Of a stretch of DNA of 64,000 bases, positions 22,806-33,394 are shown piece by piece. The stretch is taken from the NCBI RefSeq assembly GCF_000224145.3, contig NC_020168.2, positions 3,817,480 to 3,881,479 on the forward strand, in the 5' to 3' direction. The translations under genes and the position numbers were made by a program. The stretch's first letter is position 1. Each line of letters opens with the position of its first letter. Under the pieces are notes generated by a model that ran no database searches, had not been told where the DNA came from, and was given only the letters and a program-made list of their open reading frames with translations. The stretch comes from Ciona intestinalis. Its lineage: Eukaryota; Chordata; Ascidiacea; Phlebobranchia; Cionidae.

Positions 22806-25800
22806 TCAAGAGTCGGCCGTCAGTTGTCGGTTGGATAAACTGATTTTCTCTCCAGGTTTAAACGCTGGCATTCCCAAATATGGACAACTTGCACAACGGA
22901 ACGCATCGCCCAGATAGCACTAAAATAATGTAAATATGTATTATCAGATTTTATCACGATTTTGATAAAAAAAAATTAACATTCTATGAGCAAAATTTTG
23001 AATTTTTAAAATTCTGATGGATTTCAAAACCAAAACTTAAAAAAAATAAAACAAACGGAAATGTCATTTAAAAATGATTTGGGATCATTAAACTTAGGCC
23101 TTTTTCTTCATGAAAATTACTTCTACACACAAACAAAGCACTTACACTTCCACAAGCAGATGTAGCAGCTTTAGGTTGAGGAGTCTTCCCGGTTTCTAAC
23201 TCTTCTGCAAGTCCACAGGTGCTGGAATTAAATGATAAAATACATTTAAATGAATGAATGAATAAAACTTGCTACATCATCGCATGCACTGGAAAACGAC
23301 AGTTTAAAAACTGTTGTTTCTTCTTTCATACACCTGGTGCACGCTTACAAGTTACCACGTAGGTAACTTTTTGGATGGTTATTTTTATGTATGTCTGGTA
23401 ATTTTTAAACAACCTATTAGTAAACATTGGGTTTAAGCAATTGCCGTTAAGTGTCTTTCCCTAAGACATATACGCACACAATGGTAGCAGCAAAGAGCCT
23501 TGAAGCGGTTACCTCTGGGTTATTCTTATTGGCAGAATTCTGATCCACTGTGCAACAAACTTGGTATGTTATTTATCATTAAATGTTTATATTAACATGA
23601 TAGAGAATCGGTAAGAGCAAACTAATAAAAATTATGTACCAGTTTTTGCACGCTTTCTTTGGTTTTGTCTCCCCAGTCCCACATCCTCCTTTTAAACTTG
23701 TTGCATCCGGAACAACAAGATCCTCTTCTTCTAAAAGATCATCATCATTTATCAATTCCTGAATGTAACAATATCATCAAATAAGTTTCCCCAAAAAATA
23801 TGTTTTAATTTTATGATCTTCCTTTTTGTGGTCAAATGGATAAAAAATGTTATATAGTAGGGTGGGGGAAGATGGAAAACCTTTGCACATAATATCCAAA
23901 CATCCTGATCGTATTTTAAACAATTAACAATGGTCCATGGAAGTCGTGAGGATACAGCTTTATATTTCTTTGAATGTTCTTTGTTTACTACCAAATGAAA
24001 CAAGAAAATAGAATATAAAATTCTCCCACCTTCCCCCACTCCACTATATAGTCTATATGTAATGGTATGAAAACAATTAGGAAACAATTATAAATATCTA
24101 AAAACAACAAACATGTGAAATACCACATCATCATCATTCATATCCATGGCTGATAAATTCCAAACTGTTTTTGCACTTTCTTCCTGGGCTGGTTTCTTTT
24201 TAGCAAATGATAATTTTGAAGACGACCCGACTTCAAAGTGAGGTTTTTCGCCGACGAGGATCTGAGATGCTGCATCACCCGTGCTCGATTCTGTGAGGCC
24301 AGCCTGGGACACATTGATATCAAATGGATAAGAGTTTCTTATTTAATGTATAAAATAGATAAATGTTCTTATTTTAACATATTAAATAAATGGATCTTTT
24401 TTTACATATAAGATGAACAATGTTACTTATTTATCTCTGTGTGGAAGATAGACGATTTTATTTTATTCTATGTGAGTGTGGTCCTGAGCGTGGCACGCCA
24501 TAGGTACTGGGATTTAGGTCAGGATTGGCCCAATACCCCAACACCCAGGGTGCTACCACATGGACCCCACCAGTTTTTGTAGCCTGCCGCTTTCCCAAAA
24601 GGTAGGCAACAAGGGTTTAATGGTAACGAATGGGAGATGTTCATGATGATGTTAAACACAGTTTTTCACGATAATGCAGTTTTGAGGGAATTCTGACTTA
24701 CCAGGCCTGACTTTTAGATTCTTACTTATTTTAAATGAACAATTTACATTTGAAACAGATAGGTAGATGTAAAACAGTGGTTCTGTTTAATACACCTTTT
24801 ACTCACCTATAGGGTAATACAATTTGCAAGTTACCAGTTATTTTAAAAGTTTTTTTTAGTGTATGCTTAATTGCTTATGTTTTAGACAATCCATAAAAAC
24901 CACTAAGTTGTAAGGGAGTAAAAAATAGGCAATTGAAGAATAACAAATTAGTCATTCCAAGTAAACTTAGCATACCTCCATAATATTAATGAAACCAGAT
25001 AACTTTAAAGTTGATGTTGTAGAAGCTCCTAAAAAATATTATAATGTGAATTTATATCTACTTTATTTTTATGAAGTATATAATGTTTATCTATATTTAT
25101 TTATGAAGTAATCATACATAACTGTTGTAAAAATTTATATCTTATACAAATTTATATGATGATTACATAAAATTGTACCTAATACCAACAGTTGCATGGA
25201 TATCCTAAGCCCTAAAGTTAAGCATGGAAGTCTGAACAGCAAAAAACATAGCTTTTTTTGTTTTATAATGTTTATATTTAAGTTTATAATTATAAACATA
25301 TGTAAAGTTCTGTGTGTGTTTTTTCTGCATGGGTAAAAATCTAAAAAACTTTTATTTGATTATTGGATTAGAGAAATTTCCATTAAGTGTTTGCCCAAGG
25401 AGACATGCACCCACAACCACAAATGTAGAAACAACAACCTATAACTTATATATTAGCAGCGCGCCAACCACTGTGCTGCAGCACAGGGTAAATTTAAATA
25501 GTGAATATTTTAATAGATACTGCTTTAATACAATGTTGCATTCCCAAAATAAATTTACCAGCATTGTTGTTCTTCACATAAACCTTTCCCTGTGGTTTCA
25601 AAACTCTAGCGATTTCAGCAAAAATCTCATTTGAATAAATTTCTTCAGCAGAAAATAAACCACAGATGGCAATGTCATAATTTGAACTTTCATATCCACC
25701 TGTTCACAAATGATATTACTTTGTGTATGTGCATTACAAATGTATATTTATATACACTTAAAAGACAAATTTAGGAAATTTTCAGCACTTGTTTCTTTAT

Positions 25801-26268
25801 GTTAAACTTAGTAAAAAATACCAAATTATCAAAATTTTTCAACCTATTAAAACCATACACAAATTTTCTTTTCATGTTTCCTACTATATAGTAGGGCGGG
25901 GAAGATGGGACATCTTTAGCACATAATATCCAAATGTTTTGATCGTGGTTTAAACAATTAACAGCGGTCTATTGGAGTTGTGAGGATATGGTTTTATAAT
26001 TCTTTGAATGTTTGGACTAGAAAAAACGATTTAACAGGTGTCCCATCTTCCCCAACCCTACTATACTATTAAATATATACAATATTAAAATTTTGGCTGT
26101 ATATAGACTCAAGTTACCCATTTTCAATCTTTGAGCATTCTCTAGTTGAACGACTCCAGTTGACGATTTTGTTTTGATAAGATTTACCATCGTTTGCATT
26201 TTATCTCCTGTTGGTGGGACGCTCCACACGACCAAGACGTTATCTCCTTGCTTGATAAACTTCTCCAT
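22806..26268 (-). CDS. CIAPIN1: Anamorsin (CIAPIN1), cytosolic Fe-S cluster assembly factor
   Basis: Seven exons, minus strand: 26118-26268, 25559-25699, 24976-25028, 24124-24303, 23640-23758, 23146-23221, 22806-22919; 834 bases, 277 residues (human protein 312). Anamorsin (yeast Dre2) passes electrons from the diflavin reductase NDOR1 to cytosolic Fe-S assembly. The N-terminal part is a degenerate methyltransferase-like fold ([25 protein letters not shown]), then an acidic linker. The C-terminal cluster domain is intact: first site Cys201, 212, 215, 217 ([16 protein letters not shown]) and a twin CX2C motif, Cys238/241 and 249/252 ([19 protein letters not shown]), which is the MIA40-oxidised signature. 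The start is the ATG at 26268, giving [15 protein letters not shown], which aligns with the human N terminus. It lies head to head with COA6. Confidence 0.96.
23255..23545 (-). mobile_element. tRNA-derived SINE, reverse
   Basis: Reverse copy in a CIAPIN1 intron: ATGAATGAATGAA tail, TTTCATACACCTGGTGCACG, GTTACCACGTAGGTAACTTT, then AAGTGTCTTTCCCTAAGACA and the head side GCGGTTACCTCTGGGTTATT. Confidence 0.7.
23853..24050. mobile_element. TAGTAGGGTGGGG-type MITE, well preserved
   Basis: TATAGTAGGGTGGGGGAAGA start and TTCCCCCACTCCACTATATA end with the full internal order; in a CIAPIN1 intron. Confidence 0.85.
24455..24620 (-). repeat. Interspersed GGGTGTTGGGGTAATGGGCC-type repeat, reverse
   Basis: Contains TGGCACGCCATAGGTACTGG, GGTCAGGATTGGCCCAATAC and CCCCAACACCC, the reverse of the motif order at 2500-2640 and 30325-30425. 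Confidence 0.6.
24780..24925 (-). mobile_element. Degenerate SINE fragment
   Basis: TTCTGTTTAATACACCTTTT, CAAGTTACCAG and ATCCATAAAAACCACTAAGT keep the order of the reversed SINE body, with low identity. Confidence 0.4.
25887..26065. mobile_element. TAGTAGGGTGGGG-type MITE
   Basis: TATAGTAGGGCGGGGAAGAT start, CATCTTCCCCAACCCTACTA end; in CIAPIN1 intron 1. Confidence 0.8.
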
Positions 26269-26863
26269 TGTTACAAAGATTCAACTATTTTAAGTTGTAC
26301 AACGTAAAAACGCAACAGTATTCAAAATTTCGCGATCTCAGCTGATATAAGGTGCTTCGTCACGTACACAGAATTTACTAGAATGACTCGACATATCTGA
26401 ATTTGTTCATGCATGAAGAACATAAACATCGTTTTTGAGTTTCATTGCGACATAATGAATTTTGTTTCTACATAAACTAATGCTTTATGCCACGAACACT
26501 CTTGTATAATTTAACATGAATTACAAAGTACAACGCACAAGTTATATTACGCTACCAGGCTATACGGTTTAATAACTATAAACTAAATAAATAAAGCAAC
26601 CCGACATTTTACACTTACAAAATTATCTTAGTTCGCAACAAAAGTGTTTTTAAATAAAATACAAAGATATATATTTTTTCATGGACGATATGTTCTCGCT
26701 GTGCCATATTTAAGCGGAGAACAAGCGACTTTTGAATCGGAATTGCGGTTTCTACTCGCCGCAGATTTGCCGAAAAAATTGTGCAACACAGAACACAATT
26801 CAATGTTATTTGTTTCTCCACAAAGAGAGAAAGGTGTTATTGTAGTTGAATACTTAAGTGGGA
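26269..26863. promoter_or_regulatory. Divergent CIAPIN1/COA6 promoter region
   Basis: 595 bases between the start codons of two outward-reading genes, with no repeat recognised. A plus-strand open frame at 26644-26898 overlaps the COA6 start out of frame, has no recognised similarity and is probably leader. An AG just before the COA6 ATG (AATACTTAAGTGGGAATGG) could serve as a cis or trans 3' splice site; that is inference. Confidence 0.5.
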
Positions 26864-27118
26864 ATGGAAAAACAGTCTTTCGCTCCAAGTGCAAGTAAAC
26901 GGAAGGAATGCTGGAAAGCTAGAGACCATTTTGTTCAGTGCACAAGAGACTATAAATCCGAAGAGGACCAAGAAAAACATTGCGCTACTTTGAAAACGGC
27001 ATTTGAAAACGCTTGTCCGAAAGTTTGGGTGAAGCATTTTGTTCGGCAACAATCTTGGAAAGATTATAAACAAGACGTTCTTCAGCAGCGTGCCAATCAA
27101 CAAAGTAATCCGCAATAA
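26864..27118 (+). CDS. COA6: COA6, cytochrome c oxidase assembly factor
   Basis: Single-exon gene of 84 residues; intermembrane-space protein needed for copper delivery to COX2 and complex IV assembly. It has the CHCH-like Cys pattern: CX9C (Cys16 and Cys26, in CWKARDHFVQC) and CX10C (Cys40 and Cys51), then CPKVWVKHFVRQQSW, which aligns with the human CPQQWIKYFDKRRDY segment. The start is the ATG at 26864; the two codons before it begin with GTG. The stop codon (27116-27118) is followed after one base by the WDR54 start codon, and the hexamer AATAAA overlaps the stop. The two genes therefore look like one operon. The last part of the frame also holds possible 3' splice sites for WDR54 (TTCTTCAG at 27084-27091, CAAAG at 27100-27104). 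Confidence 0.93.
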   Translation: MEKQSFAPSASKRKECWKARDHFVQCTRDYKSEEDQEKHCATLKTAFENACPKVWVKHFVRQQSWKDYKQDVLQQRANQQSNPQ

Positions 27119-27119
27119 A
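27114..27119 (+). terminator. AATAAA overlapping the COA6 stop and abutting the WDR54 start
   Basis: The hexamer spans the COA6 TAA, and the next base begins the WDR54 ATG. If used for COA6, cleavage would fall inside the WDR54 coding region, so separate mRNAs would need alternative processing. May be coincidental in AT-rich sequence. Confidence 0.35.
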
Positions 27120-28121
27120 ATGTATGAAAAAGTGAAAACCCATATCCTTCCTGAAAGTTCCTCAAGTTTGTATGGTAATTTAGACGTGAAATATGAGAAC
27201 GACGGGGATACGGGACATAAATCAATGACTTTGCTGTCAATTCATAACACTAATGTTAATTTATTAAGCTTCCAAAGTGGCACAACTGTACACGCGCTTA
27301 TTTCCCCTGACAACCCAGGCTCTAAAAATAAAAGTAATGTAGTAGCTGCCAAGTGGCTCCAATTATTAAAAGAAAATATTCTGGTCGTGCTTAGCCATAA
27401 AGGACTAGTCATTTTTGACTCTGAAGGCCAATTAATGATGTTTTCATTGGCAAACAGTGAAATTGATGAAACAAGCTCATGTCTAAGTATCGCATGTGCT
27501 AAATCGAAATATATTTGTGTCGGAACAAGCAGTGGTAAAGTTCTTGTTATTTGTCTAAACAAAAATGTGTACACAGTTAAAACTACACTACATGACCATA
27601 CTCTACCTGTTATGTGTCTCTCTGGTTTGCAATCCTCAAAATCTAATGGGGTCGATATGGTAAGTGCAGATGATGGTGGGACAATTCATTGCTACAAAGC
27701 AGGTTCAGATCTCTTGTTATCCGGCAAAATTCCTGGTACTGGTGTAGCTTGTACTTCTGTGAAACTGGTACAAAATGGCATGGTGGTGGCAGGGTACCTT
27801 ACTGGGCACATTCGTATATTTGATTCGTCTTCATTCACCCTGCTTGCTGACATAGCTGGCCATGTCCGTGCAGTATCAAGTCTTGATGCGACCACTTTAG
27901 AAGAGAAGTCAAGTTACAATGTCATTTCTGCAAGTGAAGACAGCTTCTTAAGAGTTTGGAAAATTTCCAACCAAGATACTATACAAGTATCTCATGAATG
28001 GTGTTCTTCAATAAGAGACACACAGCTTTGTGGGGTGCGATTTTGTGACGAATCTGGCCAAGCTTTTGTAGCGTCAGGTTACGATTGCAAGGAAATTTGG
28101 CAATTTTCAAGAATATATTGA
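27120..28121 (+). CDS. WDR54: WDR54, WD40-repeat protein
   Basis: Single-exon gene of 333 residues (human WDR54 is about the same length). Recognised by the order of conserved blocks: ICVGTSSGKVLV, DMVSADDGGTIHCY, GYLTGHIRIFDSSSFTLLAD, SASEDSFLRVWKIS, and the C-terminal DTQLCGVRFCDESGQAF, ASGYDCKEIWQFS. These form a WD40 propeller. The ATG at 27120 is chosen because MYEKVKTHILPESSSSLYGN aligns with the start of human WDR54; the open frame continues upstream into COA6 but in another frame relative to it. It is the downstream member of an apparent dicistronic unit. Reported biology of WDR54 is limited (links to growth-factor signalling and ubiquitin), so its function here is not claimed. Confidence 0.94.
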   Translation: MYEKVKTHILPESSSSLYGNLDVKYENDGDTGHKSMTLLSIHNTNVNLLSFQSGTTVHALISPDNPGSKNKSNVVAAKWLQLLKENILVVLSHKGLVIFDSEGQLMMFSLANSEIDETSSCLSIACAKSKYICVGTSSGKVLVICLNKNVYTVKTTLHDHTLPVMCLSGLQSSKSNGVDMVSADDGGTIHCYKAGSDLLLSGKIPGTGVACTSVKLVQNGMVVAGYLTGHIRIFDSSSFTLLADIAGHVRAVSSLDATTLEEKSSYNVISASEDSFLRVWKISNQDTIQVSHEWCSSIRDTQLCGVRFCDESGQAFVASGYDCKEIWQFSRIY

Positions 28122-28394
28122 ATGCTTTAAAACTGCAAAAACAACTGAACATTTTAAGATCGATGTTAGTTTTGCTTGTTGATTATCAGTAGTTTGTAGT
28201 GTTCCTCTTCGTTATACCAACATTTGACCTAAAAGATTCATATATATAAATAATTGAAATGGAACATGTGTTTTGCGATTTGTGTTGTAGTGTCCCCAAT
28301 TTTAATTTTAGACTGTAATGAATTAAATTTATGTGTATCTAGTTTTGACAGACTAGGCAATTCATGGTAAAATTGCAAAGATAGAATAAAATCA
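28122..28394. other. Spacer WDR54 to RIPK-like gene
   Basis: 273 bases holding the WDR54 3' UTR. ATTAAA is at 28322-28327, and a canonical AATAAA (28385-28390) sits only 4 bases before the next start codon. Confidence 0.5.
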
Positions 28395-31300
28395 ATGGAC
28401 AACTGCATAAAATTGAGTGAACTAAAAGTTGACCCTATTGCACTTGCTCCAATTGGACAAGGAAGCTATGGAACAGTTTACGAAGCTTGGCATAACCGCC
28501 ATCACTCAGTTGCTGTGAAGATTTGCCGTATACATATGGATGAACAGTATGTACAAGAACAAGTTGCTGTAATATATATATCATTAACTTTCATACAAAG
28601 AATGCCTGTATAGCTGTATTGATACTCAATAGGATATTTTTTTATGAATACTGAGTGAAGAGAGTTTTAGTTTTTAAACCGAAACATTTCAAATAAAAAT
28701 CATATCATAGATATGTGGTGTGGTGTAACCTGTAATGTTTATTGGCTATTTAAATTGTTGGGAACACTTATATAAATGTATTATTATAATATGCAATAGT
28801 ACTTTTTCAGGAATTTTCAAGAAGAAAAAGAGTTAAATAAAAGGGCCACCGATGAAAATGCATGTGTTCCTTACTTTGGTTTTATTTCGGAATACTACCG
28901 TGGCTTGTTATATAATGGTCTTGTGTTCAAATTCATGGAGTGCGGCTCCTTGGGTGATCTTCTGCATAGGCACAATGTAAGACATTCGTTTAAAACAGGA
29001 ATCATTATTCTTTGTTGTATAGTAGGTTGGGGTAAGATGATCCATGTTTTTAAGGTATTTTTTATCCCTGTATTTTGTCATTTAGTAGTAAACAAAGAAA
29101 TTTACATAGTTAACTTTAACTAAATCCTCTTAATTCCGAAAGTGCTTTTTAATTGTTAAAAACACCATTAGGAAATTTTGTGTGCCATTTTACTCTTACA
29201 CCACAGTACTATATATATATAATATATATGTGACAAATGCATTAAACGAAATTTGTTTCATGTGTATTTCTGGTGGCTTTAGATTTAGAGTTAAAACAGT
29301 ATGCAGACATCGATAAACTAATGAATAATAAAATATTAATAAATTAAGTAAAAACATATTTTTCCTTAAATGTTAGATAAAAGTCTGTTTGTCTGAATTG
29401 TAAGTTACAGCTGTATAATGCGATTAGGTGAGTAGTTATGTACATAAGTAAAATGATAATACATTCACTATATTGTACATATGGCACAACCTATATATTG
29501 CTTAAAACATTAATTTTCTATACAAGGTGTATCCAGACAACTGTCTCGCCTTTCGAATGCTGCACGAAATAGCAGTTGCAATGAACAAGTTGCACGAGAT
29601 AAATGCGGATCAAAGATTGTTGCATTGTGACCTGAAGCCTTGCAATATTTTACTTGATATAGATCTTCATGCACATGTAAGGTTAAAGTTTCGGTGCCGT
29701 GGCAAAGTGGTTAGCACGTCTGCCTGTAACCCAGAGGTAATGGGGTCAAGATTCGTCGTAGCTACACCACTGTGGGTAGTGGGTGTATGTTTTTTTTGGC
29801 AAGACACTTAACCACAATTGCTCCAACACAGTGGTCACTAATAGGTTGTCCAAATTATCAGCCATACATAAACAAATATTCATAAAAATTAATCACCCCC
29901 AAAGTAGCATACATAGACAGTAACAGCAGGCACGAGGTGTATGAAAACCTGTGTTATAGCCACATGAGGATAAAGTAAGTTACATTCATTCAATGTAGTA
30001 TGCTAAGTTGCTAACCATTGTATAAAATAAATCACTTAAATCAACATACCTTACTTTATGCTCGCATGGTGGGGAAACACAGTCGTTATATCATAGGTGT
30101 TCTGTTTTACACACACATACTACCAAATTAGTAAGAAAAGGTAAACGTGTTTAATTCCAGATTACTGATTTTGGTGCTGCCCGATTCTCAACAGTGACCG
30201 AGAATAGAGATCGAGTAATAAAACAGGATCCTAACAGCATGAGAACTATAGCATACTGTGCACCAGAATTTTTTAGTGACAACTTCAGAAGAACTTCAAA
30301 ATATGATGTGTACAGGTAATCCTCTATTTAGATCCCGGTGTTGAGGTAATGGGCCAATCCTGGCCTGAATCCTAGCACCTATGGTGTGGCACACGGCGGG
30401 ACCTCACCCACATAGAATAGAATACTAAATGCATATTTTGTTAATGATTTATTATTAATTTTATCTTGATTTTTTATTTCTAGTTTCTCCATTCTTGCTT
30501 GGGAATTACTTGCTCGTGAGATACCTTACAGAGGTAAGTATGAATGAATGTAACTTACTTTATCCTTGCGTAGCCCAAAAACCACAGTCATAATATAGGT
30601 GTTTATACACCTCGTGCCAGTTACCATGTGTCCATGTATGTACTTTACTTTGTGGGTAATTTTTTTAAGTATGGCTGATAATCCGGGCAACCCATTAGTG
30701 ACCACTGGGTTGGAGCAATTGCTGTTAATTGTCTTGCCCAAAGACACATACTCCCACAAATTAGATACATAACAAACTTTTGGCACCAATATTTCTTTTT
30801 AAAGATAATAATCTCAGTTTGTATGTTTTTCTAGCAGTTTTTCTATAAACTTGATAATAATGGCAACTGCAACTTCACCATATGCCATCTCTCTTAGGTC
30901 AATCAAACAATGACATTCCGCCTAGAGTTTTAGCAAATTGTAGACCTGACCTGAACTTATTAAGAGGCACAATAGACAATTATGAAGCTTTTGAACATTT
31001 TTTAAGAAGATGTTGGGCTCAAAATTCAAATGACAGGCCAACCTTTCTTGGTAAGTTATATGTTATGCATATGCTCATTATGTTTTTGTAAACTGTTTTA
31101 TTAAACTCTAAATGTATTAGGCATATAAACAAATTTGATTTTGTCTTGACAGACATTGCAACGGAATTGAAACCTCTAACACATACGGATGAAGAAGTAT
31201 TACAACATGCTGTTATGCAAGCAAAACAAGAACTTCTGGTAAAACGGCATTCAAGTCCGGGGTGTACACCCAATATTGGCAAACTGATTTTTAAAACATA

Positions 31301-32697
31301 TAGAAAGCAATTTTAATGTGTAAACTGGGGTGCTGAAAGCCTGAAACATACATTGTCAGGTTTAAAAATAGGAGTGATCTGTTACACCAGGCATACCTAA
31401 TATTATGCCTTTGGCTTTTCCCTCAACATAAAATCAAGTTGTCTTACAATCTATATACCAGTGGGCAGTGACTAATCTATTGTTTCCACAGACAAAATTG
31501 AACAGACTGTCATTCCAACGAAGCTTAGAAAACTATAGGTATAATTTTACGGAAGTTTTCACGGGACATCACCCAACAGCAGAGCAAAGTAAAAGAATGG
31601 AGATTGGTGATAATTTGGCAGCACAACCCGACAATAACCAGCATATAGCGCAAAATGAAAATGATCAGGTAAGTCTAAATATGTATAATTTGTCCGGCGC
31701 CGTGGCGAAGTGGTTAGCGGGCCTGCCTGTAACCCAGAGGTAATGGATTCAAGGCTTGTCGCTGCTACCATTGTGGGCGTATGTGTCCTTGAGCAAAACA
31801 CTTAGCGGCAACTGTTCCAACCCAGTGGTCACTAGTGGTGCACACCCGTGTTATAACAGTGTCGTTTTTCCGCCACGAGAGGATAAAGTAAGGTACATTC
31901 ATTCATTCATTCATAATGGGTAAAGCGAGTTTCATCTTTTAGTCACCTTTCTAGTTCAGCTAAGTTTTTAAAATGCTTACATTGAAATAACTTACAGTAA
32001 AACAGTCAGTGGTGTACCGTGTACCTGTAGTACGATATTAATATGGCATGAAAGCCATGGCGGTAATTTTAATAAGTTATATAGCTTGCCTTAACTTTAA
32101 AATGCTTTACATTCAGTAATCACTGTGTATTGAATGTGTTCTAATTTTTTACAGATATTTTATTTCTGAAATATATTTTTGTATATTTATCTTTTACTGC
32201 AGTATATAAATTATTGATAACAATCCAAGAAAGTAATGTGAGGTCCTTGTTTTAAGTTGTAATTCACGTCTATGTTGTATATATGTTCAGCTATCTGTTG
32301 GAGATCGCAACTTAACTGATGAAGATTGTAGACGGCTTGGAAAGAACTATGCACGCTCTTGGGAAACACTGGCTTCTGATCTTGGCATTTCATTTGCTCA
32401 AATAGATAATATCAAGCAAGATCACAGGAGAAGTAATAAAATATTAAAATCAGTGGATCTATTTTTGGAACTGTACCATTGAAACTGTGGTGTGATGCTC
32501 AACTTAATTTGCATTTTTTTGTTTCAGATGAAGAAAGAAAAATAGCTGTGTTTCAAAAATGGAAAGAAATAGACCCAAATCCAACAGTCCGTAACCTTAT
32601 CCAAAAACTGCGCCAAATCAAAGTTGATATTGACTGTTATTCGTTTCTGGATCCTGACAGAGTTATTCGTGATGATCTAAGAAATGAAGGAGCTTAG
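28395..32697 (+). CDS. RIPK-like protein kinase with C-terminal death domain
   Basis: Ten exons: 28395-28546, 28811-28976, 29527-29676, 30161-30315, 30484-30533, 30898-31050, 31153-31238, 31492-31668, 32291-32432, 32528-32697; 466 residues, all phases consistent. The kinase domain (about 13-275) looks active: Gly loop IGQGSYGTV (20-28), Lys42 in VAVK, catalytic Asp141 and Asn146 in HCDLKPCN (HRD Arg replaced by Cys), DFG 159-161, APE 190-192. A death domain (about 365-460) begins LTDEDCRRLGKNYARSWETL and resembles RIPK1's. The kinase-then-death-domain order is that of RIPK1 (IRAKs have the reverse order). The 90-residue linker is short, and I see no RHIM (IQIG-like) motif. Likely a cytosolic innate-immune or cell-death kinase; partner unknown. 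Confidence 0.88.
29018..29214. mobile_element. TAGTAGGGTGGGG-type MITE
   Basis: TATAGTAGGTTGGGGTAAGA start, TACACCACAGTACTATATAT end; intron 2 of the RIPK-like gene. Confidence 0.7.
29692..29995 (+). mobile_element. tRNA-derived SINE, full length
   Basis: Head GGTGCCGTGGCAAAGTGGTT is an A-box-like tRNA start, then a B-box-like GGTAATGGGGTCAAGATTCG, then TGGCAAGACACTTAACC, CAGTGGTCACTAATAGGTTG, ACGAGGTGTATGAAAACCTG and an ACATTCATTCA tail. It starts only 16 bases after exon 3 of the RIPK-like gene. Confidence 0.8.
30325..30425 (+). repeat. Interspersed GGGTGTTGGGGTAATGGGCC-type repeat
   Basis: GTGTTGAGGTAATGGGCCAA, CTGGCCTGAATCCTAGCACC and CCTCACCCACATAGAATAGA; shared with 2500-2640 and 24455-24620. 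Confidence 0.6.
30537..30785 (-). mobile_element. SINE, reverse
   Basis: TATGAATGAATGTAACTTAC tail side, TTATCCTTGCGTAGCCC, CCATGTATGTACTTTACTTT, ACCCATTAGTGACCACTGGG, GTCTTGCCCAAAGACACATA. It starts 4 bases after the donor of exon 30484-30533. Confidence 0.7.
31693..31915 (+). mobile_element. tRNA-derived SINE, reference copy
   Basis: GGCGCCGTGGCGAAGTGGTT (A-box-like), GTAACCCAGAGGTAATGG then ATTCAAGGC (B-box-like), TGTCCTTGAGCAAAACACTT, AACCCAGTGGTCACTAGTGG, ACACCCGTGTTATAACAGTG, GAGAGGATAAAGTAAGGTAC, (ATTC)n tail. Best example here of the RNA polymerase III-type head and simple-repeat tail. Confidence 0.82.
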
Positions 32698-33394
32698 AAT
32701 TAGATAAATATACTTTTTTGCCCAATCACTGTATTTGTATACAATTTTACAATCTATTAAAATGATTTTTAAATATGCCGGCCTGTGTCTATAATGTTTG
32801 AAGCAAACAATCATTTTCTAATTGGTTTAGGTTCAATTTTTTTAATGGTTGTTTTTTTATAATATTAGTGAACTTTTTACTAGTTGTGGCCAAATTCTGT
32901 TTTAATATTGTCTTATTTTATGTCGTGTGTAAATGTTCCTGATTATCGAATGAGATTGAATAGAATAAATTATTCAAAAAACTGTGTTTTTTTTGTAAAT
33001 AAAAAACACATGAGAGTTCACACATTTGAAAGTCACAAACTAAAAGGCATGATAGTGCAACCTGAAACAGTGCTTCTTAAATGTCCATTTAATACGTTTT
33101 TAATCGCTGGGTTAGATTTTTGTGACATGGCTATACTAAAAAGTAGTGACACAGAAATGTTCACCAAAATTCTCCCCCCTAAAGAATGTTTATATTATTT
33201 ATAAGATATCTGTGTTGTTACACGCATAGTTGGAATTTTTCTTGAAACTATAGACGCGATTTCCGAAGCAACAAAAATAAAAAGTTCTTTTGTTAACATA
33301 CGAAAATATTTTTACCAGATCAAGACATGTTGATTACGTTTTTGATAAGGTCAACTTTAAAAACTTAAACGAGTGTTGAGCTAAACTGTACGAA
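32698..33394. other. Spacer between RIPK-like gene and CRCP
   Basis: 3' UTR of the kinase gene and leader of CRCP. An open frame at 32884-33204 (106 codons) has no recognised similarity and AT-driven composition; not called as a gene. Confidence 0.5.

Noticed and set aside
26644-26898. Open frame upstream of and overlapping COA6
   Set aside because: No recognised similarity; overlaps a clear COA6 start in another frame; probably leader sequence.
28385-28397. WDR54 and RIPK-like gene as a further operon junction
   Set aside because: An AATAAA lies just before the RIPK start, but the 273-base spacer is long for a zero-gap junction and no acceptor stands out; left open.
32884-33204. 106-codon frame after the RIPK-like gene
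   Set aside because: No family resemblance, composition of AT-rich 3' UTR, no splice partners.
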